From NCBI GenBank assembly GCA_017607445.1, contig JAEVHH010000001.1, forward strand, positions 7,626,001-7,690,000: a stretch of DNA of 64,000 nt, read 5' to 3'. Made by a program: the position numbers and the translations under genes. How positions within the stretch are numbered: the stretch's first letter is position 1; every line of letters starts with the position of its first letter. The notes under the pieces are model-generated. The model was not told where the DNA came from. It saw nothing but the letters and a program-made list of their open reading frames with translations, and did not search any database. This stretch comes from Histoplasma ohiense. Taxonomy: Eukaryota > Ascomycota > Eurotiomycetes > Onygenales > Ajellomycetaceae. Positions 35,700 through 48,179 of this stretch are shown here, piece by piece.

Positions 35700-38135
35700 A
35701 CACATAATTTCTTATCATTTATATTCATCATAACAACTTCAGTAATTGCTGAATCAGAGAATTCATCACCTTTTTTAATAAAGATTCAAGATCTTATAGA
35801 AATAAGAGTGAATCAAACAATTTATATTGTTTATAAATTCTCACAAGATGAGCTCTTTCAAGTCTGATGAATGCATACTTCTTTTTTTCTTGATGATGAA
35901 AAACAATGCAATCTATGAAAAAGTCAGTATAGATAATGAGAAGATCTATGAAAAAACTTTCAACAAATTGCTGTGAAGATTACTGAAGAGTCATTTCTCT
36001 GCTGTAATCATTGCAACTCCATACAAAAACATTCATTCTGAAGTGAACATGAATCAGAAGAAATCACATGAGATTTGAAATCTGCTGATTGTCTACAGCT
36101 TAGAGAAAAACATCAGAATATTCTTTATGAACTGATACTTATATCATCTACTCTCATTAATGATAATGATATTTGGTAACACTTATGTATTATTTTGCAG
36201 GAAAACATGTGAAAATGACAATGAACTGATATCAATCTTTCAATTCCAACTCTTTCATCAGACAACTTTCAAGAACAACTTCTACATCTATATATATCAT
36301 TGAATCTTCCACTGTGTGCTGTCAAAAACTCGGAATTTTGAACTCTACTGCAAATGCTTAATTCACATATTCAAATTCCTCATCAATTCAGTCTTCACTC
36401 TTCTCTGAATACATATTACAACAATGATATGTGACAACTTGGACTTCTGTTGAAGAAACAACAGAAGATATCACTGACAGTGAATGTATGAACAAGCATC
36501 AACAATCTATCCTTTTTGAGTGCAGTTTGTTATTTTATTGATGAGAATTGAAATTATAAAGAGAAATTGATTGACTTTGAACAATTGAAGAGCAGTCATA
36601 TAGATGAATATATGACTGATGTTTTTATGACAATCATTAAAAATAATTACTGAGATATTTCATCAGATCTTCTTGCAATCACAACAGACAATGCAGCAAA
36701 CAACTTGATCATGATACAGAGTCTGAAACAAAAACTGGTATTGTATAGATGAAATGATAAATATGAGTATATTTTCTGTATTGCATATATTATTCAGCTT
36801 GTTGTTCAAGCATTGATTAAAGATCTGAACATTGAATCTGAAAACACAGAACTGATCAGTTGTTTTGATAAGAATGATGTTGAAATTGTTACACACATCA
36901 CATTCTCATCAACTCTTTGCAAGGTAATGATATTTGATAATGCTTCAGTGAAAATTGATCAATTTGCTAACTATCTCATTATCTTTCTTTAGATTCATCA
37001 TATCACCAATGCAATCAGTACTTCTCCCAAACAACAACAACAATTTTATGATATTCAAGCCATCCACAGCTCAGTTCCTCCTCTTAATATAATACAAAAT
37101 GTTCAAACACAGTGAAGTTCTACTTATAAGATGACAGTTTGAGCACTTCAACTAAAAGATGCTGTGAATCATTGAGTTCAGAATTCTGAGTGAGAGAAAA
37201 TTTGTGCTCTGAAACTTTCTGATACAGAGTGAGCATAGTTAAAATATGTTGTTGAATTGTTGTTTATCTTTTACAAAACAACAAAGACTGTGTCTATTAC
37301 AGTAACATCAATGATGCAAGCTTCTTGATGAATATACAACAGTTTATTTACTCATTTGAAAATGCAGATGACTCATGTATGAGAAGAACAATTCTGAAAT
37401 AGAGTTATTTCTGCAGCAATTGAAAGAGTGCAAGACAAACTTGCAGAATATTATGCAAGAATCAATCAATCATTTGCTGATTACTATACTGTTGCTGCTG
37501 TACTTGATCTCTCTTGTCAAATCAATGCATATACTCTCAGAGATTGGACAGTGGAAGAACAACAAATCTATATTGATATAGCTTGAACATACTACAACAA
37601 CAACTATCAACAATATGAACAGAATAATACTCAAATTGAAGAGTCAATAGAGCATGATTCTTTGATTAGTAACTTTTTTTTTATAATACTCACTGAGATA
37701 TTGATATTAATCTGTTACTAATATTGATTAAGAATTTGCACTCATTGATTGCTGCTGAAAATCTGAGCAAACAAAATTCTTGCAACACTGAATTTGATCA
37801 CTATCTATATGATGATTCTGTTAATATCAAAGGAAAATCTATTTTAGATCTGTGGAGGATGATCAGCAGTCAGTATTCAACAGTGGCAATGATGACATGT
37901 GATATTCTGACAATTTCATTGACAGAAGTTGATATGAAGAGAAAGTTTAACTCAAGTTGAGATATTTGTCACTATCATCATAGTCAATTGCAAGAAGAAA
38001 CTGTAAAGAAATTGATGATGATTAAGCATGGAAAAGAAAAAGAAATTGTTGATAAGAATTCTATTGTAGCAGAATTCTCTTTCAATGATATAGTGAAGGA
38101 AAAAATTGACTGTGATTGTATATAGTATTAATGAG
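35700..38135 (+). pseudogene. hAT transposase
   Basis: Recognised by the catalytic core near 36540-36740 (FIDENWNYKEKLIDFEQL, then LLAITTDNAANNLIMIQSL), which corresponds to the AHFIDENWxL...LLAITxDNAxNN block of hAT transposases, then IIQLVVQALIKDL, and the C-terminal dimerisation region at 37840-37945 (ILDLWRMISSQYSTVAMMTC...). At least two intron-like GT-AG gaps are visible (~36176-36200 and ~36923-36992, the second with a GCTAAC branch). The N-terminal zinc-finger part is poorly preserved. Frequent TGA codons; inactive. Confidence 0.82.
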
Positions 38136-39249
38136 CTTGTGAGTGTTATCAATAATTGTTACCAATTGTCATGTATTACATAATCATCAGAACAGGATCA
38201 AACTTGAGCTAAAATCATGATCAGTTTCAGATTATGTTCTTATTTTTCATAGTCAGTCACTTCTGCATGGAATAATAAATTTTGTTGATTTAATAATAGT
38301 CATGTTAGATCTAAATCTGATTCTTTTACACTCCATTTCTGAAAATTTTGATCCCTTTACACTCCCATTCTGATTCTGGTCCCACTGAAAATCACGCCAA
38401 GAAATGGACTGGGATCAAACCAAACCAAATCAAATGTGAAATTCATGGTCCCACTGGTCAGCCTAGAATGAACCCACTGTCATGACAGCATTTCTTCTAG
38501 ATATTTGCATAAGACATCTAGTTCTGCTATTGAGAGGTTGTATAAAAGTCTATAAGAGGGTTTCTTTCTGTCTTGCAATCAAATATGATGTGATATGATG
38601 AGGTTCTCATCCAATTTAGCTGCTGCTTCAGCAGAAAAGATATCTTTAAATTCAATTAAGAGATCTTGTAGATTTTGAGGTAAAGTAGTTTCATTAATAG
38701 AATATAGTTGTTCTGAAGAAGATTTGATATTGCCATTTCAAAAGTAGAGTGGTGTTGTAGATGTTTCTTGCATAGAATGGATAAATTCTTCTGATTCTGT
38801 TATTTCAATTCTAGTATCTCCAATTCAATATCACCATGATAATGCTTTTCAATTGATTAAAGGATTGACTGTTCATAATCATGAAAGATCTAGATAAAGA
38901 TCTTCATCTGCTAGATTAACAGAATGAAAGCTAAGTTTGCTTGCTCAAGTTTCATCTAGTTCATCAGTGGCTCTATGAGTAGCATTAACAATGTCATATC
39001 AATATCCTCATCATTCATCAGAATATTGCACTTGAGATGATGGTCCAATCCATTTCCATTCTTTAGAAATAGTGTAAGTATGAGAGATATAATTGAAATC
39101 TGCTTCAGAATCAACTAGGCATCACATCAGCTCAGAATCATTAGAAATATCTAGTTGAATAGTGATGTATATACAGAATCTATCATCTAGTCACTTCTCA
39201 TCATTCTGAGTTTCAGTGATATGAGCTATCACAGATGTGGGTTTTGATT

Positions 39250-40165
39250 TGTCTGAGATTTGAGTTTGTTTTTTCTTTTTATTACAATTCTTAAGAAGAT
39301 GATCTGTCTCTCCACAGAATAGACAAAGATTATTATTCATGTGATGTTGATGTTTCTCTATAATAAGCTTTCCAGCTGAGATTAGATTCTGTTGAGTCTT
39401 TGAAAAAGAGTCATCAGAGAATCACTTGATTCTGTGTTTGTCATCACTCTTCTGATATCTATTTTGTGAAGAGGATTCTTGTTTGTTGTTACTCCTTCTA
39501 ACATGGCTTCTATTAACAGCTTGAATTTGAGCAACTAGTGCAATCAATTTGGCTTGATTGATAGAAGGATCATGATGAGTTTGAATTTGATCTTGTATTG
39601 CTGATGGTAATTTAGCAAAGAATAATTGAGCAAATAGTTCTTCTATATTGATTGCTAGACCATTGCAAATCTCATTAAATCTGGAGGCAAATTGTTGAAC
39701 TGGTTGATTCAGTGGATGCTTTAATTCTTCAAAGCAAATCACTGTCATAAAGCTGCAGTTGCAGACATCCTCCAGATCATTGTGCAGGAATTTCTTAAAG
39801 TTCTTCCATAAGAAAGATTGATTTAATCTTTCAAGCTCTCTCTCTTTAGTAGCTCAAGTAGTTTCAATTGTTTTTCATAATCATTCTGAAGCATAAACAA
39901 TCTTGACTTCATCAGTATCATATTGAGTTGAGTTCAACTTATATATGCATTCAAGAGCTCTTATGAATATATGGTATTCATGTAGATTGCTGCTATAATA
40001 GGCAGGTGGATCAGCAAGCTGAATTTCCTGCCAATTAGCTGAGGCAGATATTGCAGATGCTGCTAGCTCAACAACTGCTGATTGAGAAGTATTCAAGAGT
40101 GAATCAACCTTGGATATAATGATTAGAATACTCAATTCTTGAAGAGGTAAGGAATCAAGCAGATC
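39250..40165 (-). pseudogene. B gag with zinc knuckle
   Basis: The N-terminal region (40135-39881) contains AISASANWQEIQLADPP and a helical segment; the next part (39748-39422) reads like a retrotransposon capsid (LNQPVQQFASRFNEICNGL), followed by a basic linker. A zinc knuckle CLFCGETDHLLKNC (CX2CX4HX4C) lies at about 39286-39330. Frame changes separate the blocks. Confidence 0.8.
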
Positions 40166-40169
40166 AAAC

Positions 40170-40551
40170 TGTAAGCAGTGGTATGAGAATTAGCTGCTTA
40201 TATCACAAAAAGTTCTTAAGACTCTGCAAGGATTAAGTTGTAGAAGATAATATAGTAATATATTGAAGGGGATTCGGATTAATATTGATATCATAGAATG
40301 TAGGGATCAAATTAAAACAGAATGATCCACTGGCCTTTAGAAGATTGGGCCAGCTGTTATCTATATACACAGTATCATAAACAAATTGAACTTGCTATGA
40401 TGTAGATGGTGTAGTATGATGCAAGTGGCAAGATAATGCCTTGATTTCAAACCTGATATGACATTGATGATGCTATGTTCAGCGATGTCATATCTTTAGA
40501 GCAATCGTCAATTTCGGCCTAGCACTGATAACTTAGTGCGGGTTTCTTACA
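40170..40551 (-). repeat. B 5' LTR
   Basis: 382 bp, plus-strand ends TGTAAGCAGTGG and GGGTTTCTTACA. It retains more CpG than the 3' copy, for example GCGATGTC and CGGCCTAG, where the 3' copy has TpG or CpA. Confidence 0.9.
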
Positions 40552-40556
40552 TATAT

Positions 40557-40816
40557 ATCAGAGATTCTATAATACAGAAAGATTCAATGAGTTTGTATAT
40601 ATTCAGATACTGCTCAAATATCAATAAAATTATCACTATTTAGTGATGAATAATTGCTCTTCTCATCATTTACAAGCACTGCAAGATCTCTGCAGAGAAG
40701 CTGATATTGAACTTTTATTCTTATTTTTATATTCTTCTGATTATAATTCTATAGAGGAGTCATTTCATGCATTGAAAGAATGAATTAGAAGATACAGATA
40801 TCAGTTAGAGAATCAA
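40557..40816 (+). pseudogene. Tc1-type transposase, C-terminal catalytic piece
   Basis: Resumes after element B. The frame ends with SSDYNSIEESFHALKE, the SPDxNPIEExF hallmark carrying the last catalytic acidic residue of Tc1/mariner transposases, then an Arg/Tyr-rich helix. One TGA replaces the Trp of the usual LKxWIR. It is interrupted by element D at ATCAA. Confidence 0.85.
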
Positions 40817-41086
40817 TGTAATAGATACAACAAAGATATCTATATTAGAAAATAGCTATATGGCAATAGAAGAACACAGAACACATCAGAATTGATGAGA
40901 ATGAATATAACACACAGAATTATAGATGGCTGTAGAGTATGATGATTGTCTATATAATACTCACTGATATCTGTAGATATTAGAAGATCAGTGATTAGCT
41001 TTGAATAATAGAGATTGCTATCTTCTTAACATTCTACATATGTACTTCACACTACTTTCATAATTATATCTAAATCATCTCTTACA
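40817..41086 (+). repeat. D 5' LTR
   Basis: 270 bp, TGTAATAGATAC...CATCTCTTACA. The next bases (CTAATCACT at 41089-41098) are complementary over 9 nt to AGTGATTAG inside the LTR, a weaker hint of self-priming than in family A. Confidence 0.9.
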
Positions 41087-41159
41087 ATTCTAATCACTCT
41101 AAACTTTATTTAAGTGGTCTGTTGTTATGCACATCTACAATAAAACATGTAACATTAGT

Positions 41160-42180
41160 TAAAACACACAAGATGATCTCAATACACACAAGATCTTTTG
41201 AAAATCAATCTGAATTCTCTACTATCTCTGATGATCACAATGTGTGCTTGCAATAGTTGAACAATCAAATCTGTGAACAAAAGCAGTAATTAGTTATTCT
41301 GCATGCACAACAGTGACTCAATGAGTTGAAAGTGCAGATTTGTGGAGATACTCTCATTGAGTCTCAATTAACTCAAAATATCATCACAGAACTGCTGCAA
41401 AATTGATCTGCAAATGATATAGATGAAGATAATGAAACATCACTGAGATTAGAGATTAAGAACTATTATTGAGAAAAAAATATATTAGAATTCAAGAACT
41501 ATAAAGATTGCATATTGACTCTCTTTACATACCACTGCTGATATTATTGAAAGAAAAAACACAAGATAAATGATGCTAAACTCTATCTTGATATTCATAT
41601 TAAGTAGAAATGGTTGAATTTTGTATCATTGTATGAGAAATATGAAGGAGCAACACTGTTGACTTTTGATGATATACTATCACATCTAGAAATACAAATT
41701 AACAATCCACAGAATCAGTACTGATTGATGAGTCAAAAGTTTCAAAATACAAAACAACAAAAATGACAATCAATACACAACTTCTCTAAATATTTCAAAG
41801 ACTGAGAATACTACTTACCCTCATATAGTGAAGAACAAAGAATGGATAACTTGTGTAGTAAGATATTGAAGATACTACACACTGAACTTGACTGTTGAAA
41901 TCAAGAATCTCAGAACTATGAAGAGTTGTTTTGAACTCTACAGACTCTCAAAGAAAATATGCTGAAGTGATGATATGCTATTCACAAAGACAGATCTGCA
42001 ATATTTGTAGAGAATCAGTGTTGTTCTGATAACTCTAGCAACTGTCAGAACAAGAGAAAACAAGAGAAACAAATGAGTTCAACTGAACAAATCAAGAAAG
42101 ATAAATATAACTGAATGAAGAAGTGTTCTCACTGTCATAAAAAGAATCATATTACAAATAATTGTTGAATATTACACTCT
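41160..42180 (+). pseudogene. D gag with zinc knuckle
   Basis: A decayed capsid-like region ending with CSHCHKKNHITNNC, an intact CX2CX4HX4C zinc knuckle at 42124-42165. Stops are frequent upstream. Confidence 0.75.
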
Positions 42181-43258
42181 GAAAAACACAATCAAATTCA
42201 ATAAACAAAAAATCAACAATTTCAATTGTAGAAGCAGCTGCTGCATTGAGAATTTGAACAACTAGACTGTGAGATAAATGATTATTGATGATGAATATGT
42301 GAATACTGACAGAAGCAGAATGGTCAATGATATGAACACTAGTGAATTCTGATGCAGATGTGAACTTCATGTCCCACATCTGAGCATCAAAATATTTCTC
42401 AAAGACAGAAGATAAATCAAAAATAGTGGAAGCAGTTGATAATCATAAAATTAAGTTGTATAAACAATGAAGAGCTGCAATAAAGATTATTGATGATGAA
42501 CATATTCTTCAAGAAGAATTTCATCATTTCAAAGAGATCAACATTAACAGATATGATGTAATTTTAAGCATGTCATGATTGAAAGCTGTGAACTCTGATA
42601 TTGATTGAGTGTGAAGATGCTGAATCTATAGAAAAGCATCAAATATTAACCATGTGCATCTGAATACTGTCAAAGAATTTGCAACACTAATTGACAATAG
42701 CAATATTATATTCACTGTCTTATCATTACAAGCTGTGAATGCAGCAACTGAGTCAAATATCTCAGATAATTATAAAGATTATCTTGATATGTTTTGAGAA
42801 GATATATCTGATATGAAATATACATCTCATAATCATGCCATAGATCTCAAATCTGGCAAGAAATCTTCATATCAATTGATATATAACTTATCACCTCAAG
42901 AACTCTCTGTTCTTCAAGAATATATTGAAAAAATGTTAGAGAAGAATTGAATATATTCATTCAAGAGCTCAGCTGATGTGTCAGTATTATTTGCACTGAA
43001 GAAAGATGAGACTCTGCATCTTTGTGTGAATTATTGAGAATTGAATGAAATAATGATCAAGAATCAATATCCACTGTCTTTGATAAATGAAATACTTAAT
43101 AGATTAGCAGATGTCAAAATATATACACAGCTGAATCTTAGAGACATGTATTATAGAATTTGTATATGAGTGAAGAATGAATGAAAAACAGCATTTTGAA
43201 CACAATATGAATATTTTGAATATCTAGTCTTATCTTTTGAGCTAATCAATACCTCTGC

Positions 43259-44685
43259 TAGGCTGGCCGGTGGGACCATGAATTTCATGTTTGGTTTGGT
43301 TTGGTTTGGTCCCAGTCCATTTCTTGGCGTGATTTTCAGTGGGACCAGGATCAGAATGGAAGTGTAAAGTGACTAGAATTATTAGAACATGAGTGAAATG
43401 GGACTAATAAATCTTGATATTTCATGTAAAGTGACTGACTATCAAAAATAAGAACATGACCTGGGACTGACTATGATTTTGACTGAGGTTTGGTCCCGTT
43501 CTGATGATTATATAATACATATCTTAGATATCAATCTGATGATATGATTGGTGGAGATATCACCCCTATCTAGTGCTGTCAACCAATTTACCGCTGCCAA
43601 CCTATCTACTGCTGCAAGCTATCCCTCGCTGCTAAGCTATCCCTCGCTGCTAAGCTATTCCTCGCTGCTAAGCTATCCCTCGCTGCTAAGCTATCCCTCA
43701 CTACTAAGCTATCTATCGCTGCTAATCTATCGCTGCCAATCTATCTATCACTGCCAATTTATCTACCACTGCCAATCTATCTATTGCTGCTAATCTATCG
43801 CTGCTGTCAATCTATCTATCGCTGCCAATCTATCCCTCGCTGCTAAGCTATCCCTCACTGCTAAGCTATCCCTCACTGCTAAGCTATCCCTCGCTGCTAA
43901 GCTATCGCTGCCAACCTATCTATCGCTGCCAACCTATCTATCGCTGCCAACCTATCTATCGCTGCCAACCTATCTATCGCTGTCAATTTATCTACCACTG
44001 CCAATCTATCTATTGCTGCTAATCTATCGCTGCTGTCAATCTATCTATCGCTGCTAATCTATCTATCGCTGCTAATCTATCGCCGCTGCCAATCTATCTA
44101 TCGCTGCCAATCTATTGCTGCTGCCAATCTATTGCTGCTGCCAATCTATCTTTCGCTGCTAATCTATCGCCACTGCCAATCTATCTTTCGCTGCTAATCT
44201 ATCGCCGCTGCCAATCTATCCCTCGCTGCTAAGCTATCCCTCGCTGCTAAGCTATCCCTCACTACTAAGCTATCTATCACTGCTAATCTATCGCTGCTAA
44301 TCTATCGCTGCTAATCTATCGCTGCCAACCTATCTACCGCGGCGAATCTATCTATCACTATCATTACTAGTTCAAAATAGAACTAGAGCATAAATACACT
44401 AAACTTCTTTTGATAGGTAATGATTTTTGGTAACGCTCATAGCATTATATCATCTATATAGGGTAAATCATGGTCCCATTTGGTCCCATTTTAACAAAAT
44501 GGGACCAAATGGGACCAGAATCAGTAATTTATAAGAAGAACATGACCTGGGACTAGATTTATAATATAAACAGTGTAAAGTGACTAATTTAATAAACACT
44601 ATATGGGACCAGGACTAAGAAATTTGATAATGGGACTGATGAAATATTTAGTCCCAGTCCCATGCATGGTCACACGGCCAGTCTA
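43259..44685 (-). mobile_element. hAT-B, non-autonomous hAT with minisatellite core
   Basis: 1427 bp, ends TAGGCTGGCCGG and ...CACACGGCCAGTCTA, perfect 8-bp TSD ACCTCTGC (43251-43258, 44686-44693) inside D's RT. Its ~260-bp ends match the ends of hAT-A in inverted order, so it could have been mobilised by a hAT-A transposase. There is no coding sequence; the centre is a minisatellite. CpGs are retained throughout, unlike the flanking D sequence. Confidence 0.88.
43560..44360. repeat. Minisatellite, 18-bp unit, inside hAT-B
   Basis: About 45 imperfect copies of CTATCCCTCGCTGCTAAG and CTATCTATCGCTGCCAAC, with shorter 14-bp forms. It gives an 81-codon ORF of YPSLLS repeats that is not a gene. 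Units differ in blocks (higher-order runs), as expected from unequal exchange or slippage. Confidence 0.92.
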
Positions 44686-45706
44686 ACCTCTGCAATCTTT
44701 CAATTTTATATCAATAAAGCCCTCAGTGATCTTTTAGACATATACTGTGTGGCTTATCTCAATGATATTGTAATCTATTCAAACACATTTGATGAACATG
44801 TCATTCATGTTAAGAACATGCTGAAACAGTTAAAGTGATGAAGACTATATATCAAACTTAGTAAGTATATATTCCATGCAACAGAAATTGGATTTTTAAG
44901 TTTTGTGATTATCATGCAGAGCATTACTGTTGAGAAACACTGCATTGATACAATTCTAGATTGATCAGAATCATGAACTATAAATGAATTGCAAACATTT
45001 CTAGAATTTATTAATTTCTATTGTTGATTCATATACAAGTTCTCAATAATAACAGCAACTCTGACTGAATTGTTAAAAGATTATGAAATGAAAAGAGAAA
45101 AGAATAACACATCTGTTCAGTTAGATGAAAACTGCAAGCACACAATTTTGCAGTTAAAAGAATGCTTTACAAAAGCACTGTTGTTGATTCACTTTGATTC
45201 ACAGCAAAAACTCTGTATAGAAACAGATGAATCTGATGTTGCAATCACTGCAGTAATATCACAATTAATGAATGATGATCACTGACATCTGATTATGTTT
45301 TGATCTAGAAAGCTCACAGAAGCAGAAAGATGTTATCAAACATATAATCTAGAAATATTATCAATTGTAGAAACTTTCATACAATGATGTCACTATCTAT
45401 ATAGTAGCAGACATTCAATAATTGTTTTATCTGATCATGTTAATCTCTGATGCTTCATGACAATGAAGCAGCTAAATGAGTGTCAGATTCATTGAATGAA
45501 AATACTCTCAGTATTCAATTTTGAAATAGAGCACTGTTCTGAGAAAAATAATCCCACAGATGTATCAAATCATCACTCAGATTTTATAAAATATACAACT
45601 CTCTTGATGAGATTCTCTACTCTGCAAGAGAAGCTGTGTAAAAGAATCTTTAAGTCACTAAAGACAAAAGAAAATACAAAATTAGATCAATGTATCAAAA
45701 TAATGT

Positions 45707-46094
45707 TATTATTATTATTATTCTTCCGTTATACTCGTATGCAAGCAGCGCTTATGACGAGTCCTTGTGTGATGTTAAATACAGGCAAGAGTTGGTTATA
45801 CCGGAGGAATGCTTAGTGTTGAACAGCACCAAGAATAACAAGAACATAGGAAAATTAATGAAAGACAGAATTGGTATATGCAATACAGATTTCCAGCCCA
45901 GAAACAATAAGCTAAATCAGGTAGTAGGTCCACCCGAAGATACCTACTTGGCAAGTTCACATCTCATTATTTTAGAAGCTGAGAAGTTGGCTCTGGATGT
46001 AATGTTGTCCCCTGTGGGTTTCGAACCCACGCACCCTGGGTCCCCACGCCAAGGCGCTACCTGGTGGCCGCATTACCCATTCGGCCACCGGGGC
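45707..46094 (-). mobile_element. tRNA-derived SINE, intact
   Basis: 388 bp on the minus strand, flanked by a perfect 13-bp TSD ATCAAAATAATGT (45694-45706, 46095-46107). The 5' end is tRNA-like: GCCCCGG acceptor-like start, A box TGGCCGAATGGG (46087-46076), a long variable arm (TGGG/CCCA), T arm with stem GTGGG/CCCAC and loop TTCGAAA, B box GGTTCGAAACC (46027-46017). The body is unrelated sequence and the 3' end is an (AAT)n-type tail (plus-strand ATT repeats from 45707). The type-II shape suggests a Ser or Leu tRNA origin. CpGs are intact, so it is young or too short to be a target of repeat mutation. Confidence 0.85.
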
Positions 46095-48179
46095 ATCAAA
46101 ATAATGTGAAAAGATCTGCAAGCTAATGAAAATTGTTGAATGAAGAAATCTGTAGTTGTTGATGACAACAACCTCTGCAGAATAAAGAACACATCTGTGA
46201 ATGAGAATGAAATTGTAGATATTACAGAGTTAGATCTAGAAATTCTGATGCCACAGATTCTAACTGTCAAGATATTTGAGTCTGAAACAGTCTATTGTAA
46301 AGAGATAGCTGAATCTATCATTGAACTCTTACTGCAGATTCAGAATAGAAATATCAGTATATCTGAACTTTATAGAAGACTAGAGATGAATGACACTAGT
46401 GTAGATAATTGTTCAATCTGAACAGTAGATAAAGATGATCTGCTTAGAAAAGATGATAAAGTCTATATATTACAAAACAAGACTGTAAGACATGAAATAA
46501 ACCACAATGATTCTCAAGATGATCATTTTGAATGTGACAAAACTATCAAAATGATCAAATGCAAGTACTTGTGACATGGTATGAGTGATGAGATTGCAGA
46601 ATATGTGAGAACTTGCAATATTTGTCAATATATCAAGATACTGCAGCACAAGCTGTACAGATTGCTACAATCACATTCAGTATCAGATAAAAAATGACAT
46701 ACAATTAGTATGAACTTTATTAAAGATCTGTCAGATAATAAAAAGAGAAGTTAAATCTATAATACTATTGTTATATTTGTTGATTTATTCATCAAATGAG
46801 TCATAATTATACCCACATCTTCAGAGCTAGATGTAGAAGAATTTGTGAATATTATTATATAAAGAGTTGCAAAAAACTTTGGCCTATCTGTGAACATTAT
46901 TAGCAACTGAGATTCATTAATAAATAGCAAGTTTTGATCAACATTATATTATCTGCTTCATGTTCAACAAAAATTATTGACAGCATTCCACCTGCAAATC
47001 AACAGCCAGACAGAATGATTGAATCAGATGATTGAACATTATCTTTGTATATATTGCAGCTATCAACAAGATAATTGAATAGAATGAATTTCTCTGATGC
47101 AATGAGTATATAACAATGTCTTTCATACATTGATAAAAATGACATCATCTGAAGTGATGATCAGCTGATCAACTGAACTTCATAAAGATGTGAAACCCCT
47201 AAGCATGAATGTGTCAAAATCAGTGATGAAACAAATGAAATAAATGAAATAAGTGAAGAACAAGATCTGAGAATGTCTGAAAGCTGTCAAAACAGCTGAG
47301 AAAAAGTATTATAATCAGTGTCATATATCAAAAAGCTTTAAGATAGAGAACTGAGTAATGCTGCATGCAAAAAATATATTCATCTTGCAATTCTCATTCA
47401 AACTAGATCATTGATTTTTGAGTCTCTTTCAAATAATTGATATCTGTGGTACACAGATGTACAAACTGAAACTTATGCTGTAATATAAAGAAATTCATTC
47501 TGTATTTCATATTTCTCTTCTTGAATCATATCACACATGCAACAGACAAATTCTGCAAGCAGAACTGATAATTATAAATGTGCAAGAGAAATGAGAAGTT
47601 GAAGCTATATTAGACAAATATCAATATCACAGTCAAACACAATATTTTGTTAAATGAAAAGATTGTACAGACATAGATAATTCTTGAAAATCTGAGAAAA
47701 ACTTAATGAACAGTCAGAAGTACTTGAAACAGTTTAATAAAATTTATCAGAAATCAATCAGTAAATGAAAACAAAGAAGATGACAATGACTGCTGAATAT
47801 ATTTATTTCACTCAGAGATTAAAAAACAGATCTGTCTCAGCTTGATCAGTGTCATTTGAGAAATTATCATCAAGACAAATCTGCTTATTATTCTGAATTT
47901 TCTCAACTGATGAAGCACAATGTTTCAATAATGACTTGAGAGCTGCAATCAGCAATGTAATCACTGAAATCTCATCAATCACTGTTTCAGCTGAAGCCTC
48001 AGAAGAACTGTCTCATTGAATCTCATGAATCTTCACAGCAAAGAATTTAATCACTGCAGTTATAGTACTCTGCAAAACATTAACATTCAAAGTGTCTGCA
48101 TCAGTGACAATTAGATTCTCAGCAGTGTTGATAACTGTCTGAGTCAATTCAACAACATCTGCTGACATCTAATATGAGT

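Larger units (their letters stand above)
25395..38465 (+). mobile_element. hAT-A, autonomous-type hAT DNA transposon in element B
   Basis: Ends are TAGACTGATCATATGACTG on the left and ...CCACTGGTCAGCCTA on the right, flanked by a perfect 8-bp TSD GAATGAAC (25387-25394, 38466-38473), the hAT hallmark. Length without the nested A4 and retroposon is about 5.8 kb. It carries a hAT transposase pseudogene on plus (~35.7-38.1 kb) and, upstream, a second decayed plus-strand ORF. Its ends match those of hAT-B in reverse orientation. It is CpG-poor like its host. Confidence 0.88.
22650..39245 (-). pseudogene. B pol, split by hAT-A
   Basis: The protease motif at about 39095-39115 reads LVDSEADFNYI: the DSG glycine is Glu through GGA to GAA at 39104-39106. 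The RT segment is cut by hAT-A between 25394 and 38466 inside the region before SPAAASIVFTKKKDG. The catalytic box is intact as IVYLDDILIY (~25005-25045). RNase H follows, then integrase; an integrase C-terminal part at 23075-22695 (NNWMNLLPQTQFIYN) is still open. Many stops elsewhere. Confidence 0.82.
14645..40551 (-). mobile_element. Ty3/gypsy element B, split by A2 and hAT-A
   Basis: LTRs are 382 bp: 40170-40551 (5') and 14645-14729 plus 20416-20712 (3'). The flanking TSD is TATAT at 14640-14644 and 40552-40556. Own sequence is about 7.1 kb after removing A2 (14730-20415) and hAT-A (25395-38473). On the minus strand: gag, zinc knuckle, protease, RT, RNase H and integrase, then a ~1.8-kb 3' segment containing an oppositely oriented Cys-motif ORF, then a purine tract (AGAGGGGGCAG) before the 3' LTR. 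Confidence 0.9.
42330..47730 (+). pseudogene. D pol with chromodomain, split by hAT-B and SINE
   Basis: The protease relic at 42340-42375 reads NSDADVNFMSH (from DSGAD). RT begins ~42880 (QLIYNLSPQELSVLQEYIE), is interrupted by hAT-B exactly inside NTSA-F (43258/44686), and resumes with the box VAYLNDIVIY at ~44750-44780. RNase H ~45150-45690 is cut by the SINE. Integrase ~46440-47330. The C-terminus at about 47590-47720 is chromodomain-like (EAILDKYQYHSQTQYFVK then a stop for Trp). Inactive. Confidence 0.82.

Noticed and set aside
43548..43793. Repeat protein ORF (YPSLLS)n
   Set aside because: It is translation of the 18-bp minisatellite in hAT-B; no conserved start or non-repeat domain.
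32965..44360. CRISPR-like arrays
   Set aside because: The tandem repeats have no unique spacers and the sequence is eukaryotic; they are minisatellites.
46010..46097. tRNA gene on the minus strand
   Set aside because: It has good A and B boxes but is the 5' part of a 388-bp unit with a simple-repeat tail and a 13-bp target duplication, so it is a SINE. The acceptor and anticodon arms do not fold cleanly.
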